Virus record (IMG/VR): IMGVR_UViG_3300038701_001232
Location: 1 to 39,778 of that record
DNA from: a virus
Length of the DNA: 39,778 nucleotides
Reading direction: 5' to 3' (one strand)
Below the pieces are notes generated by a model. It searched no databases. It was given only the letters and a program-made list of their open reading frames with translations, and was not told where the DNA came from. Of the stretch, positions 1 to 6,199 are shown one piece after another. Each line of letters opens with the position of its first letter. The stretch's first letter is position 1. A program made the translations under genes and the position numbers.

Positions 1-2
1 AG

Positions 3-109
3 GCTGGCACAATGCGGCGGCAAAGCGCGGCACAACTGCAAGCGCGTATGTGCGGGCGGTGTTGGATCGGCTGGCAAAGCGCACGGAAAAGCAGGATGCG
101 GGGGAATGA
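3..109 (+). CDS. RHH regulator, 3' part (second copy through terminal repeat)
   Basis: This is the C-terminal part of the 52-residue ribbon-helix-helix protein whose full copy lies at 39600-39758. The reading frame enters from the left edge and stops at TGA 107-109. It is cut only by the contig edge. On the closed genome the gene continues directly into the two small ORFs that follow here, so the three form one rightward operon driven by the promoter at 39553-39581. Confidence 0.85.
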   Translation, partial: WHNAAAKRGTTASAYVRAVLDRLAKRTEKQDAGE

Positions 110-128
110 CCGTCGCCCCGCCAGAACC
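3..128. repeat. Terminal direct repeat, left copy
   Basis: Bases 3-128 are identical to 39652-39777 (126 bp). The match breaks at base 2 versus 39651 and at base 129 versus 39778. The repeat carries the 3' part of the RHH regulator gene. Such a repeat arises when a circular or circularly permuted genome is assembled as a linear contig, or it could be a real short direct terminal repeat. The sequence alone cannot separate the two. Confidence 0.95.
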
Positions 129-183
129 AAACGCCCCGCTGGTCGCGGCGCTGATGGCCGCGAAGGACCGGCGCAATGCGTGA
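106..183 (+). CDS. Tiny ORF (25 aa) following the RHH gene
   Basis: This short ORF begins MTVAPPEPNAPLVAALMAAK. Its ATG at 106 overlaps the TGA stop of the RHH gene as ATGA, and its own stop overlaps the start of the next ORF at 176. That tight coupling is the usual arrangement of genes in this phage and is the main reason to believe it. I recognise no domain. The sequence is Ala/Pro-rich with a basic end (KDRRNA). It could be a real micro-protein or merely a translational bridge. Confidence 0.4.
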   Translation: MTVAPPEPNAPLVAALMAAKDRRNA

Positions 184-355
184 CCTGTGGCATCCTGACA
201 TTGTTCCAGGCGCACCAAACTCCGGCGACGAAGCGAACCTTACGAAATGGGGCTGGCCATCGCCTGCGCTATTGCAGCGCCACAACCGCGACAAGCCTGC
301 GACCGGTGACCTGTGGACCGGCCCGACTAAGGAACAGCCCGACCCGCCATTCTAA
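176..355 (+). CDS. Small protein of unknown function (59 aa)
   Basis: ATG at 176 opens a 59-residue frame beginning MRDLWHPDIVPGAPNSGDEA and ending at TAA 353-355. It is rich in Trp, Pro and Asp, and the motif DLW occurs twice (residues 3-5 and 45-47). It overlaps the preceding tiny ORF by 8 bp and is followed by a hairpin-plus-T-run terminator at 391-416. That fits the last gene of a short operon headed by the RHH regulator. No family is recognised. The coding call rests on context and the absence of a better frame. Confidence 0.55.
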   Translation: MRDLWHPDIVPGAPNSGDEANLTKWGWPSPALLQRHNRDKPATGDLWTGPTKEQPDPPF

Positions 356-390
356 CGACCCGCGTTTTCTTCCCTTGCGCGGAAAACTTT

Positions 391-416
391 CCGGGGCCTA
401 GTGTCCCGGTTTTTTT
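391..416 (+). terminator. Rho-independent terminator of the RHH operon
   Basis: CCGGG (391-395) pairs with CCCGG (405-409) across a 9-nt loop and is followed by seven T residues (410-416). It reads rightward and ends the short early operon. The convergent HNH gene ends inside its loop, so the leftward and rightward transcripts meet here. Confidence 0.8.
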
Positions 417-745
417 ATGTCCAGCATCTTGGCGACGACCGGCAGCAATTCAAAGTCCGGGCCATGCCGCGCAACCCATGAGCGTTTGGCGGCGTGGTAG
501 CCGTGCTGCCCCTGGTGACACTCATAGCATAGCGGGATAACGCGCCAGTCAGATCGTGGCTGCTTATCGCCGGTTACGTGGTGCGCTTGTGAGGGCGGCG
601 GCGCACCGCAAGCAACACACGGCAGGGCCTTGACCCGCGCCATGTGTTCCCATGCCCCCTGCGCCTTCTCTGCGGCCTTGTGCGACCGCTTCTTGGCGCT
701 GACAGGTTGTAGGCGCGTCTTGCGCTTGAGCGGGCTGCGCTTCAC
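398..745 (-). CDS. Ref/HNH-type endonuclease (phage recombination accessory)
   Basis: This 115-residue basic protein has an HNH/Ref-like core: CVACGAPPPSQAHHV (Cys pair, then His-His), then IPLCYECHQGQHGYH with a second Cys pair and His residues. That arrangement is a zinc-stabilised beta-beta-alpha-metal nuclease fold as in P1 Ref and related Nin-region proteins. The N-terminus is Lys/Arg-rich (KRSPLKRKTRL), suited to DNA binding. It starts at GTG, coupled to the NinB-like stop (GTGA), with AGGAGG upstream. It is the last gene of the leftward recombination operon, so a role in processing recombination intermediates is likely. The fold is seen; the substrate is inferred. Confidence 0.8.
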   Translation of the reverse strand: MKRSPLKRKTRLQPVSAKKRSHKAAEKAQGAWEHMARVKALPCVACGAPPPSQAHHVTGDKQPRSDWRVIPLCYECHQGQHGYHAAKRSWVARHGPDFELLPVVAKMLDIKKPGH

Positions 746-1197
746 TGAAATTCCTCCTGGTATTTCAGATCATCGGGGTGGGTTAGTCGAACGCCCTGCG
801 GCGTCCAGTGGCGCGTTACCTCGTCCATGAAAGCGGTCATCTGCTTCACGGTCATCAACCGGGTCACTGGCAGATCAAACGCCTTCACGGCTTCCAGCTT
901 TTCCTCGTATGGCAGGTGTTTCATCACCCGGTCATAGGACAGCCGGAATGCCTCGTTTTCAGCGCGTAGGATCGGAACACCGAAAACCATCTTGCAGTAT
1001 GCGCGCACATCCTCGTGTGTCTGGTCGCCAAGCTGCACAGCGATATCTGTGAACCACCTTTGACAAAGCCGGTTCTGCCGTGATCGGCGGGGTTCGCCCT
1101 TGGTCACGGTCACAGTGCAAGGGAACTGGCCGCGCGCCTTGATCATCGCGGCCAGCTTGTCGGCGTCTTCCGGCGTTCTTATGACGCGGGTAGTCAT
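742..1197 (-). CDS. NinB-like recombination protein (probable)
   Basis: The 151-residue product carries VTVTKGEPRRSRQNRLCQRW near residues 28-48. The R-S-x-x-Q-N-R element resembles that of lambda NinB/Orf, which loads recombinase onto SSB-coated DNA. The middle (HEDVRAYCKMVFGVPIL) and C-terminal helical segment (LMTVKQMTAFMDEVTRHW) also fit that family's layout. The similarity is judged by eye and is modest. The neighbours support it: a Rad52-like annealing protein, a DEDD exonuclease and an HNH nuclease are in the same operon. The start is ATG directly after the exonuclease gene with no gap. Confidence 0.5.
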   Translation of the reverse strand: MTTRVIRTPEDADKLAAMIKARGQFPCTVTVTKGEPRRSRQNRLCQRWFTDIAVQLGDQTHEDVRAYCKMVFGVPILRAENEAFRLSYDRVMKHLPYEEKLEAVKAFDLPVTRLMTVKQMTAFMDEVTRHWTPQGVRLTHPDDLKYQEEFQ

Positions 1198-1857
1198 TTA
1201 CCAGCCCACGGCATTAAACCGACGCCAGATTTCACGGGTGCGGGTTGTGTCGCTGGCGCAATATGCGGCAATCTTTTCGTGTTCGCCGTTCGCCCATGCC
1301 TCGGCAACCTGACTTCCGTCAAAGTCGCCTTTCCCTTCGATGCCAAGAGCAGCGCAGAGATTGTCCATGCTGATGGTTCCGCGCGCCCCTGCCCATGCTG
1401 TCATTGTGTCAAAAACCGTTTTATCCCATGGCTTCGGATCGCGGGGCAGGCATTGCGGGATTTTCACGCCAAGCACGACCGCGCGGCAAAGGATGAACCG
1501 CAGATCGAACCCGCCAACATAGTGGCCAACAAAGCTGTAGCGGTGGTTTTCCCGCAGTGAACCAAAGAAAGCGCGCAAAACGGCCGCCTCCTGTTCCAGC
1601 GTCGTGGCGTGGGCTGTCATCGGGTCTTCATCGTCAATGGCCCATGAGATTGTGCAGATATGCCCTAGCGCAGGGTCAAAGCTGGTCTTGGCTACCTTTT
1701 CCGCCGTTGCCTTGTCCGCGTTTTCCTCAAGCCACTTTTCAATACTCTCGGGCTTCTTAATGTTGTCGGGCGGGGAAATGTCCGCCTTGATTTCAAGGAT
1801 TTTCCCTTGATCTTGCAGCGGGATCGTTTCGATATCGAGAAAGCAGGTATAGTCCAT
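1198..1857 (-). CDS. 3'-5' exonuclease, DEDDy/DnaQ-like
   Basis: This 219-residue exonuclease shows the complete DEDDy set. FLDIETIP gives D8 and E10 (Exo I), GGFDLRFI gives D118 (Exo II), and YCASDTTRTREIW gives Y199 and D203 (Exo III). These residues bind the two metal ions that hydrolyse DNA from the 3' end. The length and motif spacing match the PolB-like predicted 3'-5' exonuclease group found in phages. It lies directly downstream of the annealing protein, so exposure of single strands for annealing, or trimming of recombination flaps, is its likely job. The upstream GAGGTG ribosome site supports the ATG at 1857. Confidence 0.85.
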   Translation of the reverse strand: MDYTCFLDIETIPLQDQGKILEIKADISPPDNIKKPESIEKWLEENADKATAEKVAKTSFDPALGHICTISWAIDDEDPMTAHATTLEQEAAVLRAFFGSLRENHRYSFVGHYVGGFDLRFILCRAVVLGVKIPQCLPRDPKPWDKTVFDTMTAWAGARGTISMDNLCAALGIEGKGDFDGSQVAEAWANGEHEKIAAYCASDTTRTREIWRRFNAVGW

Positions 1858-1866
1858 TTGATCACC

Positions 1867-2604
1867 TCAATAGTTGATGCCATCGCCGCCAAAGTCACCC
1901 TTGACAGCATTGTCGTGCTCGGCTTCGACTTGCAGTTCGGTTTTGCGCGCGTCCTTGGACTGGATCACGTCAGGCACAATCTGCACTTGCTTGGGAAGGT
2001 CGGACCATATCGCCTTGAGTTGATCCAGGCTATCGGCCCCGGCCAAGCTGGTCTTGGCAGTGTCAATGGCTTCCTGCGGCAGCCTGTACGGTTCTTGCTG
2101 CGCCCGCCGCTGTTCGCGCTTGGGTTCCTGCTGCTCTGGGCCATCATCAACGTGCAAATCGCCCTTGTGCCAAAGATCAAGCGCCGCGCCAAACCGCATC
2201 GCTGCATTGCGCAAGGCATCCCCGATGACTTCCTTGATCGCATCGCCGCCCTTCTTTCCGGGCGCGTCGCCATAGCCAAAACGGGTGACGCCGCACACCG
2301 TAAGCTTGATCCACATGCCCTCGCCTTGGAAAGCTGGCAACCCGTTCTCGCCGTATGCCATGGGTTCCCAGTTCCATTCTGGGTCGCAGTCGAGCAGCCT
2401 GTCGGTCAGAGCGGCGTGGCCTACATAATCAAGGTGCGCCACGTCAGGGTGGTGCCATTGGCCGCACAACTTGCAGCGAATGCCTTTTTTGAAATCGGCC
2501 CGCACGTCATCTGTCTGGCGCTTTGTCGGTTTCGGTAGCTTGCTGATCTGGTTCGACGGGAACGGCTCTCGAAGAAGGGCAAGCCCTGTTTTCTTGTCGG
2601 TCAT
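1867..2604 (-). CDS. Rad52/Sak-family single-strand annealing protein
   Basis: A 245-residue protein. Its core, roughly residues 45-155, reads YVGHAALTDRLLDCDPEWNW, then GMWIKLTVCGVTRFGYGDAP and GDALRNAAMRFGAALDLW. I recognise this pattern from Rad52-type phage annealing proteins, where the conserved GDAxxxAxxR helix lines the ssDNA groove. A CxxC...H cluster (CKLCGQWHH) precedes the core. The C-terminal third is Gln/Glu-rich and variable, as usual. I chose ATG 2604 rather than the upstream in-frame TTG because GGAAGA sits 5-6 nt before it and the previous ORF overlaps as ATGA. Exonuclease and HNH neighbours complete a recombination set. Confidence 0.75.
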   Translation of the reverse strand: MTDKKTGLALLREPFPSNQISKLPKPTKRQTDDVRADFKKGIRCKLCGQWHHPDVAHLDYVGHAALTDRLLDCDPEWNWEPMAYGENGLPAFQGEGMWIKLTVCGVTRFGYGDAPGKKGGDAIKEVIGDALRNAAMRFGAALDLWHKGDLHVDDGPEQQEPKREQRRAQQEPYRLPQEAIDTAKTSLAGADSLDQLKAIWSDLPKQVQIVPDVIQSKDARKTELQVEAEHDNAVKGDFGGDGINY

Positions 2605-2747
2605 GGGTTCTTCCAATCGTTAGCAGGCACACCCCGCAACATGGCGAGGTAGATTTTTGCGGTTCTGGTCAGATACTGCCATTCAAGTGATTTGCGCGGC
2701 CACTGGCGGCGTTCTGCCATCACGTCGCGGAATTGCTGTCGCGTCAT
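2601..2747 (-). CDS. Small basic protein (48 aa), first gene of recombination operon
   Basis: This 48-residue ORF (MTRQQFRDVMAERRQWPRKS at its start, NDWKNP at its end) begins at ATG 2747 with GGAGG about 7 nt upstream. It ends in an ATGA overlap with the annealing-protein gene. It is the first gene after the leftward promoter at 2775-2803. It is Arg- and Trp-rich with no recognised domain. The strong ribosome site and coupling make it a likely real gene. Confidence 0.65.
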   Translation of the reverse strand: MTRQQFRDVMAERRQWPRKSLEWQYLTRTAKIYLAMLRGVPANDWKNP

Positions 2748-2774
2748 TCGCTTTCCTCCATATATCACACCGTC

Positions 2775-2803
2775 ACCATACGCGCCGCGTGGCCACTATG
2801 CAA
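2775..2803 (-). promoter_or_regulatory. Leftward promoter of the recombination operon
   Basis: On the minus strand, TTGCAT (2798-2803) and TATGGT (2775-2780) are separated by exactly 17 bp, a fair sigma70-type promoter. One GTGGCCAC palindrome (2789-2796) lies in the spacer, so a bound protein would block polymerase. The arrangement mirrors the leftward promoter at 39510-39538. Confidence 0.6.
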
Positions 2804-2830
2804 GCGCAAATATCGCCTTGACGTGGCCAC
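2789..2830. promoter_or_regulatory. Operator pair GTGGCCAC, site 1
   Basis: Two copies of the palindrome GTGGCCAC (2789-2796 and 2823-2830) start 34 bp apart in the gap between divergent genes. Each sits on one of the two opposed promoters. The same 34-bp spacing and the same TTGACGTGGCCAC junction recur at 39524-39565. The candidate binding protein is the RHH protein encoded at 39600. Confidence 0.7.
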
Positions 2831-2846
2831 TGGTAGCGGGCAATAT
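2818..2846 (+). promoter_or_regulatory. Rightward early promoter
   Basis: TTGACG (2818-2823) and CAATAT (2841-2846) are 17 bp apart. The operator half at 2823-2830 overlaps the end of the -35. The predicted start of transcription, about 2853, coincides with an ATG, which would make the first ORF leaderless. The -10 is imperfect. Confidence 0.5.
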
Positions 2847-2852
2847 GCGGCC

Positions 2853-3038
2853 ATGTATAAGCGCGCCGACGAGATCAAGGAACAATTCCGCGCCTGAACC
2901 ACAGTTGCGCAGGTAAACGCGCTGGCCAAGTCGCTAGGCCCGGAAGTCGCGGAAATGGCGGAACACCCGTCGCGCGGTGTCTATGCGATACACATTCGAA
3001 ACCTTGCCGCTTACATGCGGCTGACATTGGAGGAATGA
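2853..3038 (+). pseudogene. Small ORF interrupted by one in-frame UGA (61 codons)
   Basis: Reading from ATG 2853 gives MYKRADEIKEQFRA, a TGA at codon 15 (2895-2897), then TTVAQVNALAKSLGPEVAEM and more, to a second TGA at 3036-3038. Both halves are in the same frame and look like one helical protein, so a single nonsense codon splits a normal-looking gene. It may be a decayed gene, a sequencing error (TGG or CGA would restore it) or a readthrough site. No ribosome site precedes the ATG, which lies at the predicted transcription start. I recognise no family. Confidence 0.5.
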
Positions 3039-3039
3039 C

Positions 3040-3171
3040 ATGAAAAAGGCCCCCCGAAAGAGGCCCTGTCTTCATGCGGGTGCGCCTTACCGTGATATGC
3101 CGACCCTTGCGGGTGCGCGTGTAGCAGCGTTCCAAGGAAAGCCCCGCTGTCTGCTACTGCGGCAAGCGTAG
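3040..3171 (+). CDS. Possible small basic ORF (43 aa)
   Basis: ATG 3040 has GGAGG at 3029-3033 and opens a 43-codon basic frame (MKKAPRKRPCLHAGAPYRDM at its start). An 11-bp direct repeat TGCGGGTGCGC lies inside it (3075-3085 and 3108-3118). The GGCC-loop-GGCC hairpin near its start resembles part of a terminator, so the stretch could be untranslated leader. The evidence for translation is the ribosome site only. Confidence 0.35.
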   Translation: MKKAPRKRPCLHAGAPYRDMPTLAGARVAAFQGKPRCLLLRQA

Positions 3172-3211
3172 GTTTCAGCGCAGCAATTGTCAAAGCAAAA
3201 GGAGAAGTGAC

Positions 3212-3745
3212 ATGACCGAAGAAACAGGAACACTTGCCGAACTCGACGTGAAGCCGGGTGACGTGGTGGAGTGCGTCGAGCATGATTGTCCAAGCTATAT
3301 CGGCCTTGAACTTATCATTAGAGATGACGGGATGGCAGTCATCCAGTCAGAAAGGTATAATGGTGGTTTTTTCGACCCTCACTTTGATGTCAAATATCGC
3401 AGAAAATACCGCATCGTTTCCCGCGCTTCCGCCACCCCCAAGACATGGGGCGAGATGACGGACGAGGAACAGGGCGCGCTGTTGCTGAAACATCATCGTG
3501 GAGAGGTGATTGAGAGCAGCAGCAACGGAACAGGATGGGCACTGGATGATAATGTTGGGTATTCCAACACACTTTATTACCGCGTCCGCCCGCCAGAACC
3601 CAAGCGGGAGACTGTAGAGTTGCGCGCTGGTGGCTTACTTAAAGCTTGGGAAGCGTGGTCAGACGACGACGACACCCACCGCATCACCTTTGACGTGATC
3701 GACGGGACGCCCGATTGCGCGTCTATCCGCATGGAGGAACTGTGA
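3212..3745 (+). CDS. Phage protein of unknown function (177 aa)
   Basis: An acidic 177-residue soluble protein with a good AGGAG ribosome site. The N-terminal half (VKPGDVVECVEHD) looks like a small beta-barrel with a GDxV turn. The second half carries TWGEMTDEEQGALLLKHHRG and then YYRVRPPEPKRETVEL. This is a pattern I recognise from hypothetical proteins of many phages, usually in early accessory regions. No catalytic motif is visible. It opens a coupled series 3212-4696 that ends in RusA, so it is expressed with recombination genes. The function cannot be stated. Confidence 0.75.
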   Translation: MTEETGTLAELDVKPGDVVECVEHDCPSYIGLELIIRDDGMAVIQSERYNGGFFDPHFDVKYRRKYRIVSRASATPKTWGEMTDEEQGALLLKHHRGEVIESSSNGTGWALDDNVGYSNTLYYRVRPPEPKRETVELRAGGLLKAWEAWSDDDDTHRITFDVIDGTPDCASIRMEEL

Positions 3746-3939
3746 TGCTTAACCCATTTCGCCGCAAGGCCCGCCTTGACCGCCTGTTGCGTCATGTCGG
3801 CGCTGAAACGGCCCGTCAGGAGGCGCTAGACCGTCTGGCGGATGCTGAGGCCCGCCGGGATACCCGCGCCATTCACGCGGCAACTGACGCGGTGCGGGAT
3901 GCAACGCACGATCTTATGCGGGTGGAGTTGGGGAAATGA
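3745..3939 (+). CDS. Small basic helical protein (64 aa)
   Basis: A 64-residue protein starting MLNPFRRKARLDRLLRHVGA. It is rich in Arg, Ala and Asp with heptad-like spacing, so mainly alpha-helical and possibly coiled coil. I chose ATG 3745 because it overlaps the previous stop (TGATG) and follows GGAGG; an upstream in-frame TTG would run deep into the previous gene. Its stop overlaps the next ATG as ATGA. No domain is recognised. Confidence 0.6.
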   Translation: MLNPFRRKARLDRLLRHVGAETARQEALDRLADAEARRDTRAIHAATDAVRDATHDLMRVELGK

Positions 3940-4334
3940 ACAACGATAACATTACAAGCATTGGTGATATGCGAGAACATAGAGACGACTCATATCAAGT
4001 GGATGAGCTAATGGTCCGCATTGAAACTATGATGCAATTTTGCCCAATTGATTGGAAACTTGACGGCTTGACAATATCCGCCAAAGACAAGGGAACCAGT
4101 CAGTTTTTTGTAACCTTTGCAGATGTCCATAGCCTTGAAAGGCACTTGGCTTTTGATTGGTGTAAAAAAATGCTAATCCTGTTTTTTGGAGGCTTCAATT
4201 TTCTGTCTGCTACTGATGATGATAACATTGATTTTCATTCTGACCCTGAATGGGCAAGTGTTCCGTATATTCCAGAAGTTTGCATAAATTTAGGAATTGC
4301 GCGTCATCTCATTGGATTGGAGGTAAAGCGGTGA
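3936..4334 (+). CDS. AT-richer early protein of unknown function (132 aa)
   Basis: A 132-residue acidic protein beginning MNNDNITSIGDMREHRDDSY. A hydrophobic aromatic stretch (KKMLILFFGGFNFLS, about residues 77-91) could be a buried core or weak membrane contact. Its codons are visibly A/T-rich (AAT, GAT, TTT, runs of A) in contrast to the GC-rich genes on both sides, which suggests recent acquisition. It is nevertheless translationally coupled at both ends (ATGA in front, GTGA behind). No family is recognised. Confidence 0.7.
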   Translation: MNNDNITSIGDMREHRDDSYQVDELMVRIETMMQFCPIDWKLDGLTISAKDKGTSQFFVTFADVHSLERHLAFDWCKKMLILFFGGFNFLSATDDDNIDFHSDPEWASVPYIPEVCINLGIARHLIGLEVKR

Positions 4335-4696
4335 CTGAATACCTGATCCGCCTTCCATGGCCACCGGGAAAGACAAGCCCAAACGCGGGGCGGCAAGGTG
4401 ATTGGCGAAAGAAGGCTAGCGCCGCGAAGGCATACAAGACCGCCTGCGCTTGGGAATGCAAGGCCCGCAACGTCCGGCCCATGGGCTGCGATGCTGTTGA
4501 CGTGGAAATCACGTTCTGCCCGCCTTCTCTGCGTCGCTACGATCTCGACAACATGCTGGCGCGCTGCAAGCAGGGGCTGGACGCCGTGGCAGAGGCTATC
4601 GCGGTGGATGATGCGCAATGGCGTTCAATGCTTCTGCAGCGTGGCGACAAGACGCCTGGCGGCTGCGTCTTGGTGCATATCAAGCCGGTGGGGTGA
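4331..4696 (+). CDS. rusA: RusA-like Holliday junction resolvase
   Basis: A 121-residue protein with the RusA layout. The N-terminal strand is LIRLPWPPGKTSPNAGRQ, followed by a basic helix, and the metal-binding core RRYDLDNMLARCKQGLDAVA supplies D71 and D73, with another Asp pair at 93-94 (AVDDAQW). RusA dimers cut four-way junctions symmetrically, preferring CC dinucleotides. GTG 4331 is the start because it overlaps the preceding stop (GTGA), has GGAGG upstream and places the conserved PWPPGK motif at the expected distance from the N-terminus. It closes this transcription unit and probably resolves junctions made by the annealing system. Confidence 0.9.
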   Translation: MTEYLIRLPWPPGKTSPNAGRQGDWRKKASAAKAYKTACAWECKARNVRPMGCDAVDVEITFCPPSLRRYDLDNMLARCKQGLDAVAEAIAVDDAQWRSMLLQRGDKTPGGCVLVHIKPVG

Positions 4697-4702
4697 AACG
4701 CG

Positions 4703-4741
4703 AAGCCCGCCCGATCGAGATGACAGGGCGGGCTTGCTTTT
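4703..4741 (+). terminator. Strong rho-independent terminator after rusA
   Basis: AAGCCCGCCC (4703-4712) pairs perfectly over 10 bp with GGGCGGGCTT (4726-4735), loop of 13 nt, followed by GCTTTT. It separates the early rusA unit from the replication module. Confidence 0.9.
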
Positions 4742-4839
4742 GTCGGCTGGTTAGGCCAAGATGCGATCACTACCCGCTGAGGAAAACTTAGCGCATTGTG
4801 GTGATGCGCGCAAGACCTCAGCCCAACACAAGGGCCAAA

Positions 4840-5568
4840 ATGGGACTTCCATATTTTCCAATGTATCCGACCGACTTTGAGGCTGACACGTCTCATTTGT
4901 CGATGGCGGAGGATGGCGCATATAACCGCCTTCTGCGCATCTGCTGGATGACGCCGGGCTGTTCGATGCCAGCCGACGAGGCTTGGATAATGCGACGGGT
5001 CAGGGCGCATTCCGACGAGGACAAGCAAGCGGTTAAGGCTGTCTTGGGCGAGTTTTTCACCATCATCAAGGGGCGCTATAGCAATGCTAGGCTTGCTAGG
5101 GAATTTGCGGCTGCAAGCGAAGCGCACGAAAAGCGGAAAAAGGCTGGATCAAAGGGTGGGCGAGCTAAGGCTGCGAAAGTAAACGATTTTACATCTAGCA
5201 ATGCTAAAGCAATGCCCAAGCAACCAGAACCAGAACCAGAACCAGAGATAGATACTAACGTATCTATTGGGGCGGCTTCGCCTTCCAAGCCAAAAAGGCG
5301 AAAGCCTTCTAAGCAAATGCCAGACGACTGGACACCAGATCAGGCAACAGCTTTGAGGCTTAGGGATCAGCACGATCTGACGAACGATGACCTGCAATTC
5401 TGCTATGAGCAATTTAGGGATGACGCACATGCAAAAGATAAGCGCTTCGCTGACTGGAACCGGGCTTTCGCAACGTGGGTCCGAAACTCCGTCAACTGGG
5501 GGCAGATCGGGCCGGGATCAAAGCGCCGTGGCAATCAGGTCAACGGAACCGGCTCTGCCTTCTACTAG
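4840..5568 (+). CDS. DUF1376 replication initiator-like protein
   Basis: A 242-residue protein. Residues 3-80 (LPYFPMYPTDFEADTSHLSM and on through YNRLLRICWMTPG) match the DUF1376/YdaU domain found at the N-terminus of phage and prophage replication proteins. A low-complexity linker follows with four PE repeats and many Lys residues, then a C-terminal helical domain (WTPDQATALRLRDQHDLTND). This head-linker-tail plan is that of lambda O-type initiators. ATG 4840 is preferred over the upstream GTG (4798) because the domain starts immediately after it. The gene carries internal repeats at 5224-5306 that could be the origin. It is first in the replication module. Confidence 0.75.
   Translation: MGLPYFPMYPTDFEADTSHLSMAEDGAYNRLLRICWMTPGCSMPADEAWIMRRVRAHSDEDKQAVKAVLGEFFTIIKGRYSNARLAREFAAASEAHEKRKKAGSKGGRAKAAKVNDFTSSNAKAMPKQPEPEPEPEIDTNVSIGAASPSKPKRRKPSKQMPDDWTPDQATALRLRDQHDLTNDDLQFCYEQFRDDAHAKDKRFADWNRAFATWVRNSVNWGQIGPGSKRRGNQVNGTGSAFY
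5224..5306. repeat. Repeat cluster inside the initiator gene (candidate origin)
   Basis: There are three elements in 83 bp: tandem CCAGAA units (from 5224), a perfect 8-bp inverted repeat ATAGATAC-TAAC-GTATCTAT (5248-5267), and a near-perfect stem GGCTTCGCCTT / AAGGCGAAAGCC (5274-5306). The middle element is A/T-rich in a GC-rich genome. Lambda-type phages keep their origin iterons inside the initiator gene, so the position is suggestive. The repeats also encode a Pro-Glu linker, which could explain the first element. Confidence 0.4.
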
Positions 5569-5812
5569 CGCTGCCCGCGATCCTGACATTCGACGCGCGA
5601 TAGAGGGGCCTGTGGCCGCGATGACGGGGATGCAGCACATGCCGGTTGAAACGAGGCGCGCGGCGTTTCAGTTTTGGGTGGAGGCTTTGCGGCCTTATCC
5701 TGTTGAGTGGATTTCCGACGCCTTCGCGTACTTCGCGCGGAACGGAGAAGGGCAGTATCCAAACCCGCAGCGCATCATAGCAATCATCAACAAGCGTAGA
5801 GGTGGAAAATGA
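5528..5812 (+). CDS. Replication-module protein of unknown function (94 aa)
   Basis: About 94 residues, starting at GTG 5528 inside the end of the DUF1376 gene. The body reads ARDPDIRRAIEGPVAAMTGM, then AFQFWVEALRPYPVEWISDA and YFARNGEGQYPNPQRIIAII. It is a helical protein with conserved-looking Trp and Tyr residues and no enzyme motif. Its place directly after the initiator is where helicase loaders or primosome partners usually sit, but I see no AAA+ motifs, so that role is only a guess. The start is uncertain. The stop overlaps the next ATG (ATGA). Confidence 0.6.
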   Translation: MAIRSTEPALPSTSAARDPDIRRAIEGPVAAMTGMQHMPVETRRAAFQFWVEALRPYPVEWISDAFAYFARNGEGQYPNPQRIIAIINKRRGGK

Positions 5813-6045
5813 ACGGTCATCGGTTGAGCCTGGATGAACAGCACTTGCTGGATAACGTTGTCATCGAGAACGCGAAGCGTTGGGTTAACAGCTTTGCGCC
5901 GGGAAGCTCACTTTTCGAGCATGGCCGCAACACGCTGGAGCATTGGGGCGCTGACACGGATCATGACGTGTCTAGCGCGCTGTCCAAAGCAAAGGCGGCA
6001 AGCGAAGCGCGAGAGGCGCAGCGCCGTGAACGTGCAGATTGGTGA
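5809..6045 (+). CDS. Small replication-module protein (78 aa)
   Basis: A 78-residue, mostly helical protein (MNGHRLSLDEQHLLDNVVIE at its start) with an Arg/Glu-rich C-terminal helix (SEAREAQRRERADW). It is coupled to the preceding gene through ATGA and is the last gene before the operator gap at 6046-6199. No domain is recognised. Confidence 0.6.
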   Translation: MNGHRLSLDEQHLLDNVVIENAKRWVNSFAPGSSLFEHGRNTLEHWGADTDHDVSSALSKAKAASEAREAQRRERADW

Positions 6046-6054
6046 CAAACAGGC

Positions 6055-6096
6055 TTGACGAGGTGGCCACGTCATGCAACAGTGGCCACGTTGACG
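6055..6096. promoter_or_regulatory. Operator pair GTGGCCAC, site 2, upstream of the helicase operon
   Basis: Palindromes at 6063-6070 and 6082-6089 start 19 bp apart, flanked by two TTGACG hexamers (6055-6060 and 6091-6096). The sequence shares the TTGACG plus GTGGCCAC vocabulary of the sites at 2789 and 39524. No convincing -10 box is visible at the usual distance from either hexamer, so the promoter itself is uncertain. The gap precedes the helicase gene and probably controls it. Confidence 0.55.
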
Positions 6097-6199
6097 CTGC
6101 GGGTAATTGCAACAGCGCAAGTGTTTTGGAAAGCCGGATAGACCCGTTCAATGTCCGGCCAGCGTCAACGATAGCACAGGCGGTGCGCAAGGAGGGAAT

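Noticed and set aside
12-401. 129-codon open frame at the left edge
   Set aside because: It is out of frame with the RHH gene, runs through the terminator and is Arg-rich; the two coupled small ORFs explain the segment better.
1523-1530. Near-match GTGGCCAA to the operator palindrome
   Set aside because: It is not palindromic, lies inside the exonuclease gene and has no partner site.
1807-2538. Plus-strand open frame of 243 codons opposite the annealing protein
   Set aside because: The minus-strand frame encodes a recognisable Rad52-like core; the plus frame is its shadow and has no promoter or ribosome site.
3041-3066. GGCC-loop-GGCC stem as a leftward terminator
   Set aside because: The stem is only 4 bp and no leftward gene lies upstream of it, although a T-run is present on the minus strand.
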